Shown here one piece after another: positions 46,968 to 55,966 of a stretch of 64,000 nucleotides of DNA. The position numbers and the translations under genes are program-made. The notes beneath the pieces were generated by a model. It saw only the letters and a program-made list of their open reading frames with translations. It had not been told where the DNA came from and ran no database searches. Where the stretch lies: assembly GCF_030581005.1 (NCBI RefSeq), contig NZ_JAUQSX010000004.1:372001-436000 (forward strand), given 5' to 3'. Origin of the DNA: Hymenobacter mellowenesis. GTDB taxonomy: Bacteria > Bacteroidota > Bacteroidia > Cytophagales > Hymenobacteraceae. The stretch's first letter is position 1. Every line of letters starts with the position of its first letter.

Positions 46968-47993
46968 ATGTCGACTGCCGTTTCCATCCTCGTCAAATCC
47001 TTCAACCGTCCTTATTACTTGGACCGTTGCCTGCGCAGCATTTACGAGCACGTGACGGGTAATTTCACCATCACGGTGCTTGACGATGGCACCCCGCCGG
47101 CCTATCTGGCCGAAATAACGCGCCGGTACCCGCAGGTAAAAATCGAGCGCTCCGAGCTATACGACGCCAAAGTGGCGCAGCTGGAGGCCCACGCGGCGGG
47201 CGGCCCCAAGTTTTCGCTGCGCAGCATCCCGACCAAGCTCTGGATTGCGGGCGTGGAGGAGGCCACGCCCTTTTTCTGTTTGCTGGAAGACGATATCTGG
47301 ATGACCCAGCCCGTTAGCCTCACCGAGATGGCCGACTACATGCAGGCGCGCCAGGTGGTGATGACCAAATTTTACTGGGGCGGCAACATCAACACGTTCC
47401 AGGCCAATATGGGGGTGCGCGGCAATGGCTTGCAGGAATACGAGCTGTCGCTGCCGGCCGGCCCCGAGTGGTGGCTGCGCACGTTGCTGCTCAACCGGTT
47501 CAAGCTGCATTCGGTGCTGCACCGGCTGGGCCTGGCCAAAGAGGGCATCTACTTCCAACTCCCATTCTATAGTCTGTATTCGGTCGCCTCGGCTGTTTTT
47601 AGCAAAGATTACTGGCTGAACCTATGGCAAGCCGGCCAGCAGCAGGCCGATGAAGTGCACCAACTGGCCCGGGCCCTGCGCTGGACGCGGCAGCGCCTCT
47701 CGCGCTTCGCCAAGTCCGAAGTCGAGCTCACCCAAACCTCGTTTATTTCGTCGGCCACCAACATGTTTAAGGGCGTCGACTTCGACGTTATCGCGGCCAA
47801 CCACCACCTCAACCAGGCGTGGCTGCGCGGACGGTTTGACGCCATGCAGAACTACCCGCGCGACTTCGACCCGGCGGCGCTGAAGTTCGTGTTCGACGAA
47901 GCCAACGACCCCCGCTGCACCTACGCCAACTGGCTGCAGTGGATTGCGAGCTTCAAACAAGTGTATGCCAGCATGGGCGTGGTGGTCGACTAG
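46968..47993 (+). CDS. GT-A type glycosyltransferase with LEDDIW motif
   Basis: This 341-residue protein has an N-terminal family 2-like start (VSILVKSFNRPYYLDRCLRSI and VLDDGTPP). The acidic metal-binding motif is FFCLLEDDIWMTQP (about 102-115). The rest is unusual for family 2: FYWGGNINTFQANMGVRGNG, FYSLYSVASAVFSKDYW and a long basic helix-rich C-terminus. No membrane segment is visible. It probably belongs to a small set of GT-A enzymes in Bacteroidota polysaccharide loci. It heads a close run of glycosyltransferase genes, with gaps of 45 and 50 bases. Confidence 0.7.
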   Translation: MSTAVSILVKSFNRPYYLDRCLRSIYEHVTGNFTITVLDDGTPPAYLAEITRRYPQVKIERSELYDAKVAQLEAHAAGGPKFSLRSIPTKLWIAGVEEATPFFCLLEDDIWMTQPVSLTEMADYMQARQVVMTKFYWGGNINTFQANMGVRGNGLQEYELSLPAGPEWWLRTLLLNRFKLHSVLHRLGLAKEGIYFQLPFYSLYSVASAVFSKDYWLNLWQAGQQQADEVHQLARALRWTRQRLSRFAKSEVELTQTSFISSATNMFKGVDFDVIAANHHLNQAWLRGRFDAMQNYPRDFDPAALKFVFDEANDPRCTYANWLQWIASFKQVYASMGVVVD

Positions 47994-48038
47994 CAACCGC
48001 GCCGGTTGCTTCCTCCGATTATCAATTCATTCCGCTCC

Positions 48039-48944
48039 ATGGCCGCTCCGTTTTTCAGCATTGTCATCCCCACCTACAACCGCGCCGACCTTATCGGCCT
48101 GACGCTGCAGTCGGTGCTGGGCCAAACGTACCCGCACCTGGAAATTTTGGTGGTGGACGATGGCAGCCAGGACAATACCGCCGACGTGGTGCAGCGCTAC
48201 GCCACCGATGCGCGCCTGCGCTACTTCCCCAAGGAAAATGCCGAGCGCGGCGCGGCCCGCAACTACGGTTTTGCCCGCGCCGCGGGCGAATACGTACTGT
48301 TTCTGGATTCTGACGACCGGTTTCATCCCGAGCATCTGGCTACCCTGCACGCCAAAATTCAGGAACTGAAGCAGCCCAACTTCATTGCCACGAAGTACTA
48401 TTTTGACCGCGGCGGCGTCATCGCGCCCAGCGACACGGCGGCCCTGGCCGAGGGCTGGTACGGACTCGAAACCTTTGTGCGCGGCAATGCCCTGGCCTGC
48501 AACATCTGCATCCGGCGCCAGAATCCGGGCCTGCACCTCTTCGAGGAGGACCGCCGCTACGCCGCCGTGGAGGACTGGATGTTCATGCTGGAAAACACGC
48601 AACAGGACCGGGTGTATCTCGTCGATGCCGTGACGCTCACCATGAACGACCACGACCAGCGCTCGATGCGGTCCGATAACTCGGCGCTGGTGCGGCGCCT
48701 CGAACTGGCCCTGGAGTGGATGCTGCGTCGGGTGACGCTCACGCCGGAGCAGCGCCGCACGCTCACGGGGCGCGTGTACTACCTCTGCGCCATTCATGCC
48801 TACGCCGACCACCACCGCGGCCAGGCCTGGGGCTATGCCCGCAAGGCCGCGCCCTACTTGCCCGCCCGCACCGCGGCCCTGCTGCTGGCCCGCTGCCTGG
48901 TGGGCGAAGGCGTGGTGCAAAGCCTGAAAAAGCTGCGCGCCTAA
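48039..48944 (+). CDS. Family 2 glycosyltransferase
   Basis: The protein has 301 residues from the ATG at 48039. The classical GT-A family 2 domain shows FFSIVIPTYNRADLIGLTL, ILVVDDGSQDNT, ERGAARNYGFARAAGEYVLF and the DxD variant LDSDDRFHPEH. EEDRRYAAVEDWMFML is the segment that usually carries the catalytic base (an ED dyad). The C-terminal 90 residues are helical and basic. The earlier in-frame ATG-like start at 48006 adds 11 residues not typical of the family. It is a cytosolic transferase in a run with the genes on either side. Confidence 0.9.
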   Translation: MAAPFFSIVIPTYNRADLIGLTLQSVLGQTYPHLEILVVDDGSQDNTADVVQRYATDARLRYFPKENAERGAARNYGFARAAGEYVLFLDSDDRFHPEHLATLHAKIQELKQPNFIATKYYFDRGGVIAPSDTAALAEGWYGLETFVRGNALACNICIRRQNPGLHLFEEDRRYAAVEDWMFMLENTQQDRVYLVDAVTLTMNDHDQRSMRSDNSALVRRLELALEWMLRRVTLTPEQRRTLTGRVYYLCAIHAYADHHRGQAWGYARKAAPYLPARTAALLLARCLVGEGVVQSLKKLRA

Positions 48945-48994
48945 GCCCGGCCCCGCCGCCGACTTATTTCTTTCCGCTCGTTGTTACCGCTGCT

Positions 48995-50194
48995 ATGCGC
49001 ATTCTGTTTTTGAGTTATTGGGGCCTGCACGACGGCTTGACCACTTCGACCGTTTTCCCGCACCTGCGCGTGTTGCAAAACCGCGCCGACGTGCAGGCCG
49101 TGCGCCTCGTGACCATTGAGCGCGGCCCCGACGCCCAGGCCGACCTGTCTTTTGCCCCGGGGTTTGAGGCCGATAAAATCTCCTTTGAGCCCTTGCGTTC
49201 CCGGCCGGGCCGCAACGTGATTCTCAATAAAATTGAGGATTTCACGCGTTTCCCGCAGGAGCTTATCCGGCAGGTGGCCGAGTTTAAGCCCGACTTCATT
49301 CTGGCCCGGGGAGCGCCGGCCGGTGCCTTGGCTTACCTGGTGTGGCAGAAAACCAAGCTGCCCTTCTACGTGGAATCCTTTGAGCCCCACGCCGCCTACA
49401 TGCGCGAATCGGGGGTGTGGCGTGCCTACGACCCGCGCTACTTATTTCAGCGGCATTGGGAAAAGCGCCAGAAGCAGCTGGCCCAGGGCCTGATGCCCGT
49501 GGCCGAAAACTACCGGCAGCAGCTCATCAGCGAAGGCGTACCGGCCCAGCGCATCGTGACGGTGCCCTGCTCGGTTGATGCTCAGGCATTTGCTTTCGAT
49601 GCCGTGGCGGCCCAGCGGGTGCGCCAGAGGCTGGGCTACCCAGCTACGGCGGTGGTGGGCATTTACGTGGGCAAGTTTGGCGACATCTACTACGACCAGG
49701 AAGCTTTCGCGCTTTTCCGCGCTGCGGCCGACCATTTCGGGCCTACTTTCCGGCTCATCGTGCTCACGCCTAATGCCGAAGCCGACGTGCGCCGCAAGCT
49801 GCAAGCCGTGGGCCTGGGCCCAGAGCAGGCTTTCGTGACCAAAGCCCCGCACGCCGAAGTGCCCGATTACCTCTCGGCGGCCGACTTCGCGTTTTCGCCC
49901 ATTCGGCCGGCGCCGTGCCGGTTGTTTTGTTCGGCCATCAAGATTGGCGAATACTGGGCCAGTGGCCTGCCCGTGCTGGTAACGCCCGGCGTGGGCGACG
50001 ACTCAGCCATCATCGAAGCCGAGCGCGGCGGGGCCGTGTTCGACCTCATGCAGCCGGGCAGCGTGCTCGCCGCCCTGGCCCGCCTCGCGGCGCTGATGCA
50101 CGAGCCCGGCTACCGCGCCCGCATTCACGAGCTGGCCGTGCGCCACCGCAGCCTCACGCGCGTGCAGGAAGCATACGACCAACTGCTGCCCTAA
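48995..50194 (+). CDS. Family 4 (GT-B) glycosyltransferase
   Basis: The protein has 399 residues from the ATG at 48995 (MRILFLSYWGLHDGLTTSTV); an open frame runs further back into the preceding gene but has no similarity. The N-terminal Rossmann half contains ILARGAPAGALAYLVW and FYVESFEPHAAYM. The C-terminal half contains VVGIYVGKFGDIYYDQEAFA, a donor-binding CSAIKIGEYWASGLPVLVTP and AIIEAERGGAVFDL. In the donor loop KIGEYWASGLPV parallels the E-x7-E region of family 4. It is a retaining cytosolic transferase by family. The donor is unknown. Confidence 0.87.
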   Translation: MRILFLSYWGLHDGLTTSTVFPHLRVLQNRADVQAVRLVTIERGPDAQADLSFAPGFEADKISFEPLRSRPGRNVILNKIEDFTRFPQELIRQVAEFKPDFILARGAPAGALAYLVWQKTKLPFYVESFEPHAAYMRESGVWRAYDPRYLFQRHWEKRQKQLAQGLMPVAENYRQQLISEGVPAQRIVTVPCSVDAQAFAFDAVAAQRVRQRLGYPATAVVGIYVGKFGDIYYDQEAFALFRAAADHFGPTFRLIVLTPNAEADVRRKLQAVGLGPEQAFVTKAPHAEVPDYLSAADFAFSPIRPAPCRLFCSAIKIGEYWASGLPVLVTPGVGDDSAIIEAERGGAVFDLMQPGSVLAALARLAALMHEPGYRARIHELAVRHRSLTRVQEAYDQLLP

Positions 50195-50204
50195 GCCGCT
50201 GGCC

Positions 50205-50933
50205 ATGAGAAATAACGCACGGGTCGAGCGGCTTGCCTGGGACAGCGCGTGGCTGGGCTACCCCGTGGGGCGCGCCACCGCCCACACCCCGCAGCAGGTG
50301 GCCGCAGCGGTGGCCAATAGCCAGTCCCTGGGCCTGCAACTGCTGTATCTGGTGGTCGATGCCGCCGCCGAAACCGCCGTTGCCAGCGCGCAAGCCACCG
50401 GGGCGTGGCTGGCCGACGTGCGAATGACTTACCGCACTTCGCTGGCCGACGTGGCTGCGCCCAGCGAAGTGACGCCGCCGCCCGGCATCGATTATCTACT
50501 GGTGACCCAGCCTTCGGCTGTGCTCAACCAGCTTGCCCAGCAGAGCAGCCAGCATTCCCGCTTTCGGCGCGATGCGAACATCTCCGACCAGGCCTGCGAC
50601 CAGCTTTATACCGAATGGCTGAGCCAGGCGCTGGCCAGCGGCGGAGCCTGGGCTGCCGTGCGGCAGGGCACGCCGTTGGGGCTGCTTACGCTCGGCACCC
50701 GCGAGGGCCACGCCAGCATCGAGTTATTGGCCGTGAGCCCGGCCGCCCGGCACCAGCGCATTGGGCAGGGGCTGGTGCAAGTGGCGCAGCAAGAGGCGCA
50801 CCGACAGGAGCGGGAGGTGCTGCAAGTGGTGACGCAGCAGGCCAACCGAGTCGCGCAGCTTTTTTACGAGCACTGCGGTTTCCGACTGGCCCGGCGCGAG
50901 TACGTGTTTCATCTCTGGCGGCAGCCCGAGTAG
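50205..50933 (+). CDS. wecD: WecD-like dTDP-4-amino-4,6-dideoxygalactose N-acetyltransferase
   Basis: This 242-residue protein is collinear with E. coli WecD. An N-terminal VERLAWDSAWLGYPVGRAT comes first, then a middle segment SQHSRFRRDANISDQACDQLYTEWLSQAL that parallels the WecD substrate region. A GNAT core follows, with IELLAVSPAARHQRIGQGLV and VVTQQANRVAQLFYEHCGF. It acetylates the 4-amino group of dTDP-Fuc4N to dTDP-Fuc4NAc. The next gene, 30 bases on, is a clear wecE, the enzyme that makes the substrate. The weak full-length similarity to E. coli WecD leaves some doubt about the exact substrate. Confidence 0.82.
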   Translation: MRNNARVERLAWDSAWLGYPVGRATAHTPQQVAAAVANSQSLGLQLLYLVVDAAAETAVASAQATGAWLADVRMTYRTSLADVAAPSEVTPPPGIDYLLVTQPSAVLNQLAQQSSQHSRFRRDANISDQACDQLYTEWLSQALASGGAWAAVRQGTPLGLLTLGTREGHASIELLAVSPAARHQRIGQGLVQVAQQEAHRQEREVLQVVTQQANRVAQLFYEHCGFRLARREYVFHLWRQPE

Positions 50934-50947
50934 GCTGTTGCGCGGCG

Positions 50948-50955
50948 TATCTTTG
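50948..50955 (+). promoter_or_regulatory. Putative -7 element just before wecE
   Basis: TATCTTTG matches TAnnTTTG and ends eight bases before the wecE ATG. If used, the mRNA leader would be only a few bases long. Confidence 0.35.
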
Positions 50956-50963
50956 CGGGCCCG

Positions 50964-52103
50964 ATGAGTGACCTGATTCCCTTTAATAAACCTTATTTTT
51001 CCGGCAACGAGTCCCGCTACATTGAAGAAGCGGTACGTTCCGGCAAAATTTCCGGGGATGGCATGTTCACGCAGCGCGTGCACCGCTTCTTTGAGGAACA
51101 GTTGGGGTTTCGCAAGGTGTTGCTCACCACCTCGTGCACCGACGCGCTGGAAATGGCCGCCCTGTTGCTAGACGTGCAGCCCGGCGACGAGATAATCATG
51201 CCCTCGTTTACGTTCGTAAGCACGGCCAATGCCTTCGTGCTGCGCGGGGCCACCATCGTTTTTGCCGACAGCACCGCGCTCAACCCCAACATGAGCGCCG
51301 CCGATTTGGAGCAACTCGTGACGCCGCGCACCCGGGCTATTGTGCCGGTGCACTACGCGGGCATCGCCTGCGACATGGATGCCATTCAGCAGGTAGCGGA
51401 CCGCCACGGCCTGGCCGTGATAGAAGACGCCGCGCACGCCATCGACAGCTACCACCGGGGCCGGCCGCTGGGTAGCCTGGGCAATATGGCCACTTTCTCG
51501 TTTCACGAAACCAAGAACATTATTTCCGGTGAGGGCGGCATGCTCGTCATCAACGAGGGGCGATACGATGCGCGGGCCGAAGTCATCCGGGAAAAGGGAA
51601 CCACCCGCTCGGCCTTCCATCGCGGCGAGGTGGACAAATACGGCTGGGTCGACGTCGGGTCGTCTTTTTTGCCCTCCGACATCATTGCTGCCTATTTGTG
51701 GGCCCAGCTCGAGCAGATGGACGACATCCAGCGCGTGCGCCGGGCCGTGTGGCAGCGCTACTACCACGCGCTGGCCCCGCTGGCCGTGCAGGGCATTGGC
51801 CTCCCCGTGGTGCCCGACTACGCCACCAACAACGGCCACCTCTTCTACCTCATCTGCCGCAGCCTAGCCGAGCGCACCGCGCTGCTGGCCCACCTGAAAG
51901 CCCGGCAGGTATGGGCCGTTTTCCATTACCTGCCCCTGCACCGGAGCGCCTACTATGCCGCCAAGCACGACGGCCGGACGCTGCCCTGGGCCGACTACTA
52001 CGGCGAGCGGCTGGTCCGGCTGCCGTTGTTCTACGAGCTAGCCGAACACGACCAGCAACGGGTCATCGAGGCGGTGTTGGATTTCTATTTTAACCCGGCC
52101 TAG
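50964..52103 (+). CDS. wecE: dTDP-4-amino-4,6-dideoxygalactose transaminase
   Basis: This 379-residue protein is strongly similar to E. coli WecE throughout. Examples are RSGKISGDGMFTQRVHRF, LLTTSCTDALEMAALLLDV, PSFTFVSTANAFVLRGATIV, PVHYAGIACDMDAI, the PLP lysine Lys184 in FSFHETKNIISGEGG, REKGTTRSAFHRGEVDKYGW and AVFHYLPLH. It transfers an amino group from glutamate to C4 of dTDP-4-oxo-6-deoxyglucose to give dTDP-4-amino-4,6-dideoxygalactose. With the WecD-like enzyme upstream it provides dTDP-Fuc4NAc. RmlA and RmlB must be encoded elsewhere. Confidence 0.96.
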   Translation: MSDLIPFNKPYFSGNESRYIEEAVRSGKISGDGMFTQRVHRFFEEQLGFRKVLLTTSCTDALEMAALLLDVQPGDEIIMPSFTFVSTANAFVLRGATIVFADSTALNPNMSAADLEQLVTPRTRAIVPVHYAGIACDMDAIQQVADRHGLAVIEDAAHAIDSYHRGRPLGSLGNMATFSFHETKNIISGEGGMLVINEGRYDARAEVIREKGTTRSAFHRGEVDKYGWVDVGSSFLPSDIIAAYLWAQLEQMDDIQRVRRAVWQRYYHALAPLAVQGIGLPVVPDYATNNGHLFYLICRSLAERTALLAHLKARQVWAVFHYLPLHRSAYYAAKHDGRTLPWADYYGERLVRLPLFYELAEHDQQRVIEAVLDFYFNPA

Positions 52104-52152
52104 CATCAGTTTCTGCCAGCTAGCCACGGCGCTGGCCTATTGCCTTCATTTT

Positions 52153-53223
52153 ATGCGTATTCTGTTCATTGTTCCCTATCCTCCCGGCCGGGCACCGTCG
52201 CAAAGATTTCGCTTTGAGCAGTATTTCGACGTGCTCGCCGCGACCGGACACCGCTACGAAGTGGCGCCGTTTATTTCGGTGGCTACCTGGGACATTCTCT
52301 ACAAGCCGGGCCACACCTTGCTCAAGGCCAGTGGCATTTTGCTGGGGTTTCTGCGCCGTTTTGCGCTGCTGTTTTCGGTGCCGACTTTCGATTTCATTTT
52401 CATTCACCGGGAGGCGGCCCCCATCGGCCCACCCGTGTTTGAATGGATAATCAGCAAGCTGCTGGGGAAAAAAATTATTTACGATTTTGATGACGCCATT
52501 TGGCTGGCCAATACCTCCGAAGCCAATAAAATAGCAGCCGGCGTGAAGTGGCACCACAAAGTGGCCGACATCTGTGCCTGGGCTTATAAAAACAGCTGTG
52601 GCAATGCCTACCTAGCGTCTTACGCCCGACAGTTCAATCCCGCGGCCGTGGTCAACCCGACCACCATCGACACGGTGCATCTGCACAACCGGGTGCGCGA
52701 CCAGGCCGCGCCCGGCCGCCTCATCATCGGCTGGACGGGCACGCACTCCACCCTCAAGTACCTCGACCAGGTGGTGCCCGTGCTGGCCAAGCTGGAGGCC
52801 GAGGGGCTGGACTTTGAGTTTCGCGTTATTTCCAATCAGCCGCCCCAGTTTCCGCTGCGTTCCCTGGTTTTTTTGCCGTGGCGCAAAGAGACTGAAATTG
52901 CCGACCTGCTGGGCTTCCACGTGGGGCTGATGCCGCTGGAAGACGACCCTTGGGCCAAGGGTAAGTGCGCCTTTAAAGCCCTGCAATACATGGCATTGGG
53001 TGTGCCAGCACTGGTGTCGCCGGTAGGCATGAACACTGAAGTGGTGCAGCACGGCTACAACGGCTTCGTGTGCGCCACACCCGCCGAGTGGGAAGCCAGC
53101 CTGCGGCAGCTACTCGCCGATGCCGGCTTGCGCCAACGTTTGGGCCAGGCGGCCCGAGCCACTATCGAGGCCCGCTATTCAGTTGTATCGAACACCGCCA
53201 ACTTTCTGGCGCTGTTCCAGTAG
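52153..53223 (+). CDS. Family 4 (GT-B) glycosyltransferase
   Basis: This 356-residue protein starts MRILFIVPYPPGRAPSQRFR, a common start of GT-B enzymes that approach a membrane-bound acceptor. A hydrophobic stretch GFLRRFALLFSVPTFDFIF is near residue 70, and IIYDFDDAIWLANTSE ends the N-terminal domain. The C-terminal domain has LIIGWTGTHSTLKYL, WRKETEIADLLGFHVGLMPL and the donor loop KCAFKALQYMALGVPALVSP. It is the last plus-strand gene of the polysaccharide locus, and its stop codon is four bases from that of the convergent membrane-protein gene. Confidence 0.88.
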   Translation: MRILFIVPYPPGRAPSQRFRFEQYFDVLAATGHRYEVAPFISVATWDILYKPGHTLLKASGILLGFLRRFALLFSVPTFDFIFIHREAAPIGPPVFEWIISKLLGKKIIYDFDDAIWLANTSEANKIAAGVKWHHKVADICAWAYKNSCGNAYLASYARQFNPAAVVNPTTIDTVHLHNRVRDQAAPGRLIIGWTGTHSTLKYLDQVVPVLAKLEAEGLDFEFRVISNQPPQFPLRSLVFLPWRKETEIADLLGFHVGLMPLEDDPWAKGKCAFKALQYMALGVPALVSPVGMNTEVVQHGYNGFVCATPAEWEASLRQLLADAGLRQRLGQAARATIEARYSVVSNTANFLALFQ

Positions 53224-53227
53224 CAGG

Positions 53228-54592
53228 CTATGCTGCCACCTGTGGCCGCAGCCGGGCAGCGGGCCGCCCAACGGGGCCAGCTGCCTGGCGCGTGGCCATG
53301 TCCTGGAGAATATATAACCCGCCGAGGTAGAAGGGAATCATCGGGATTTTGTAGCGCACCAGCGTGCCGAAGTTGGAACTCGTGATGCCGACCGAAGCCG
53401 CAAATACCAGCGCAAATACAAAGCACAGGAGTAGAATCGGGTTGCTGCCGATGACGCCGAACGTACGGAAAAGACCCGTGCGCCAGAAAATGCGCAACGT
53501 GAAAAGCAGAAAAAATCCTGCTTCCAGTGCCGATAGGAACATCACCGGGTTGTGTGCCTCCCAGATGAAGGGCCGGTAGATGGCGGTTCCAATAGCCTGA
53601 GGCGCCAGCTTCACCATGCTGCCGAGGCTGCCATCGAGCTCACCCAGGGAATATCCGGCGCCTTCCTGCTTCATGCTTTGCTGGTAGAGGTAGTCGGCGG
53701 TAATCTTGCTGCGTTCCCCAATTTTGTCCATGTCGTACTTATCGTCGCCTTTGGTCAGGTTGGTAGCCGCGTAGAACGCAACAATGGCTCCCACGCTTAG
53801 AAACAACGGACGGGCAACTAATCGTAATAGCTTGCTTTTGATGCGGTCGTTGGTTTCGTTAAATATCCACACCAGTGCCGCGGGCAGGAAGCACAGCAGA
53901 ATATAAACTTTGATAGATAGTAGCGCATAAACGGCCAATGCGCCAATTGTCAAGCATTTAATTAGCGCTTGCCGCTGAATAATACCCCGATACATGGCGT
54001 AAAAAAGCCAGCCCAGAGCCCCCAGGCACAAGGAGTCTTTTAGCAGCCCCGACCCCCAGAAAAACATGGATGGCACGTAAAACATCGTCCAGCCCAACTG
54101 TTTATAAACGTGCGGCCTAATTTTGGCAAAAGCAATAAACATGGCCCAAACCCCGCTAAAGCTGACAATAGCAAAAAACAACGCTATCACCGTGTAGGTA
54201 TTGAAGCACAGAAGGCCGAAAAATGCTGCAATGCGGGATACCAAAAACTCCGTGGAATTGGTCTGGTGCCAGAACATACGGGCGACGTAGGGAGCTGTTT
54301 CGGGAGTATTGCCACTGCCGTTGTCGAGCAACAGCTGAAAACCGGTCGAAAAAGATTTACCGAAGGCCTCGTGGATGATAGTGGCGTGGCGGTAGTAGTT
54401 GAAGGTGTCACCGCCGTTGTAGTAAAATTGATAAATAAGCCCCAGGCTGATGGCCCCGATAAACTTCAGCGTGAGCGCCGGAATAAAATAAGGCTTGGTA
54501 AATTGGTTCGTGACAGATGACCTTACCGCGAAAGCGATAATATAAAATATCGCCAAATAGATTGGCGTGATAAAAAAGTCGGATATCTCCAT
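53228..54592 (-). CDS. Polytopic membrane protein, candidate polymerase or GT-C protein
   Basis: This 454-residue protein has about 10-11 membrane segments. The first periplasmic loop contains YNGGDTFNYYRHATIIHEAF, with an acidic residue in the place typical of GT-C proteins. LVRYKIPMIPFYLGGLYIL near the end is like the late loop of Wzy and GT-C families. The C-terminal 25 residues are Pro/Arg/Ala-rich and probably unstructured. It starts six bases after the stop of the TPR gene, so the two form an operon facing the polysaccharide locus. No experimentally known relative could be named. A role as the missing polymerase is a guess from position and topology. Confidence 0.6.
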   Translation of the reverse strand: MEISDFFITPIYLAIFYIIAFAVRSSVTNQFTKPYFIPALTLKFIGAISLGLIYQFYYNGGDTFNYYRHATIIHEAFGKSFSTGFQLLLDNGSGNTPETAPYVARMFWHQTNSTEFLVSRIAAFFGLLCFNTYTVIALFFAIVSFSGVWAMFIAFAKIRPHVYKQLGWTMFYVPSMFFWGSGLLKDSLCLGALGWLFYAMYRGIIQRQALIKCLTIGALAVYALLSIKVYILLCFLPAALVWIFNETNDRIKSKLLRLVARPLFLSVGAIVAFYAATNLTKGDDKYDMDKIGERSKITADYLYQQSMKQEGAGYSLGELDGSLGSMVKLAPQAIGTAIYRPFIWEAHNPVMFLSALEAGFFLLFTLRIFWRTGLFRTFGVIGSNPILLLCFVFALVFAASVGITSSNFGTLVRYKIPMIPFYLGGLYILQDMATRQAAGPVGRPAARLRPQVAA

Positions 54593-54598
54593 AATAAT

Positions 54599-55852
54599 CT
54601 AACTCTTGCCGTTCTTCTTAAGCCACCCTTTGGCTTCTTTGTACTGCTCCGATTTGTGGTCGGCCTTGTCGGCTATCACGGCGTAGTAGCGTTTGGCCGC
54701 CGTAACATCTTTTTCCTTCACGGCCAGGCGGGCCAGGTTTACGTTGGCGAACAAATAAAAACCGCCGGAAGTGTCGCCGGTGCTTTCCGAAAACACGATG
54801 CACCGCTGGTAGTAGTCCTTGGCCTTGGCCATGTCGCGGTAACGGTTCTGCATCAGGTAGCCCAGGAAATAGCTGGCGTAGCGTCCGCTGATGCCTTCGT
54901 AGCCCGGCATGCCTTTGTTAATCTTATCGAGAATTTCCCGGCTTACCCGCTCGCAGTCGGCAAATTCGCCCTGGTCGTAGGCCAATAAGGCGTAAAAGCG
55001 CTGGAAGTAACCGTTGTCGGGAAAGGTGCTGGCCAGGTAGCGCGCCACCGGAATGGCTTCCTCGGCGTTATTTTCCTCATTCTTGAGAATGCGCATGAGG
55101 AACACCCGCGCTTCGGTGGCGGTGTAGAAGCCGTTGTTGGCCACACTACGCAGCTGTTGCATGCCCAACTTTTTGTCGCCCTTCGGGAAAAATAGCAACA
55201 CTGGTTTCAGCAACGGGTAGTTGTCCGGAATCCAAACGGCGTAGTAGTTGAATAACGCCTGTCCGAACTGAAATTCAGGGCTCAGGCCGTTGGCTTCCTG
55301 GCTTTTCTTGAGGAAGTTGAGGGAACGGCGGGCGCCCACCGTGGCTTTGCGCCAGTCATGGCGCTCGGCGTGCAGGCGGGCGTCGAAGCCATAGGCGGCC
55401 GAGAGGAAGAAGCTGGCTTCGTAGTTGTTGTTGTCGGCATCGTAGAGCTTCTGCGCTTTGGTCGCCGCCGTGTCCATGTAGGCGAAGAAGGTCTTGTCGT
55501 ATTGCTCGGTCTGGAAGTTGGTGGGCATGATTTTCCACCACGTGCTCAGGCCCAGCAGGAAGTAAGGCATGGGGTGGTTGGGGTAGCGCCGCCGCAAGGA
55601 GCGGAACTGCTTTTCGGCCCGCTCATACTTGAAATTGTAGATGTTGTGCACTGCCCCGTCGAGCTCCAGCTGAATGTCTTTGTCCAGCAGCAGCCAGCCC
55701 TTGGTATCGATGGCCGAGGGCAGCACGCCCACAGTGTCGAGGGCCACCGTCTTCATCGCCGGAGGAGTGCGAATTGTATCGGGCTTCTGGGCCCTGGCCA
55801 AGTGTGGCAGCAGGAGCAGGCCCCAACAGATACAAAACAGCGAACGCAACAT
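54599..55852 (-). CDS. Secreted tetratricopeptide-repeat protein
   Basis: The protein has 417 residues from the ATG at 55852, where MLRSLFCICWGLLLLPHLARA forms a signal peptide; the open frame upstream is the shadow of the divergent peptidase gene. The mature part is all-helical, with TPR-like pairs such as KYERAEKQFRSLRRRYPNHP, AIPVARYLASTFPDNGYFQR and KAKDYYQRCIVFSESTGD. It should sit in the periplasm or on the outer membrane as a binding scaffold. It is co-transcribed with the downstream membrane protein and shares a 114-base divergent promoter region with the peptidase gene. Its ligand is unknown. Confidence 0.78.
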   Translation of the reverse strand: MLRSLFCICWGLLLLPHLARAQKPDTIRTPPAMKTVALDTVGVLPSAIDTKGWLLLDKDIQLELDGAVHNIYNFKYERAEKQFRSLRRRYPNHPMPYFLLGLSTWWKIMPTNFQTEQYDKTFFAYMDTAATKAQKLYDADNNNYEASFFLSAAYGFDARLHAERHDWRKATVGARRSLNFLKKSQEANGLSPEFQFGQALFNYYAVWIPDNYPLLKPVLLFFPKGDKKLGMQQLRSVANNGFYTATEARVFLMRILKNEENNAEEAIPVARYLASTFPDNGYFQRFYALLAYDQGEFADCERVSREILDKINKGMPGYEGISGRYASYFLGYLMQNRYRDMAKAKDYYQRCIVFSESTGDTSGGFYLFANVNLARLAVKEKDVTAAKRYYAVIADKADHKSEQYKEAKGWLKKNGKS

Positions 55853-55966
55853 AGATAGAAAGTCGAAGGCGGGCCCAAGGTGGGGCTCGGGCAGAATTCG
55901 GCCAAAGCAAACAGGTCTGCTAAAGTACGGACTTTGGCCTAGCTTTGGGCGTAAATTCCTTTTCAT

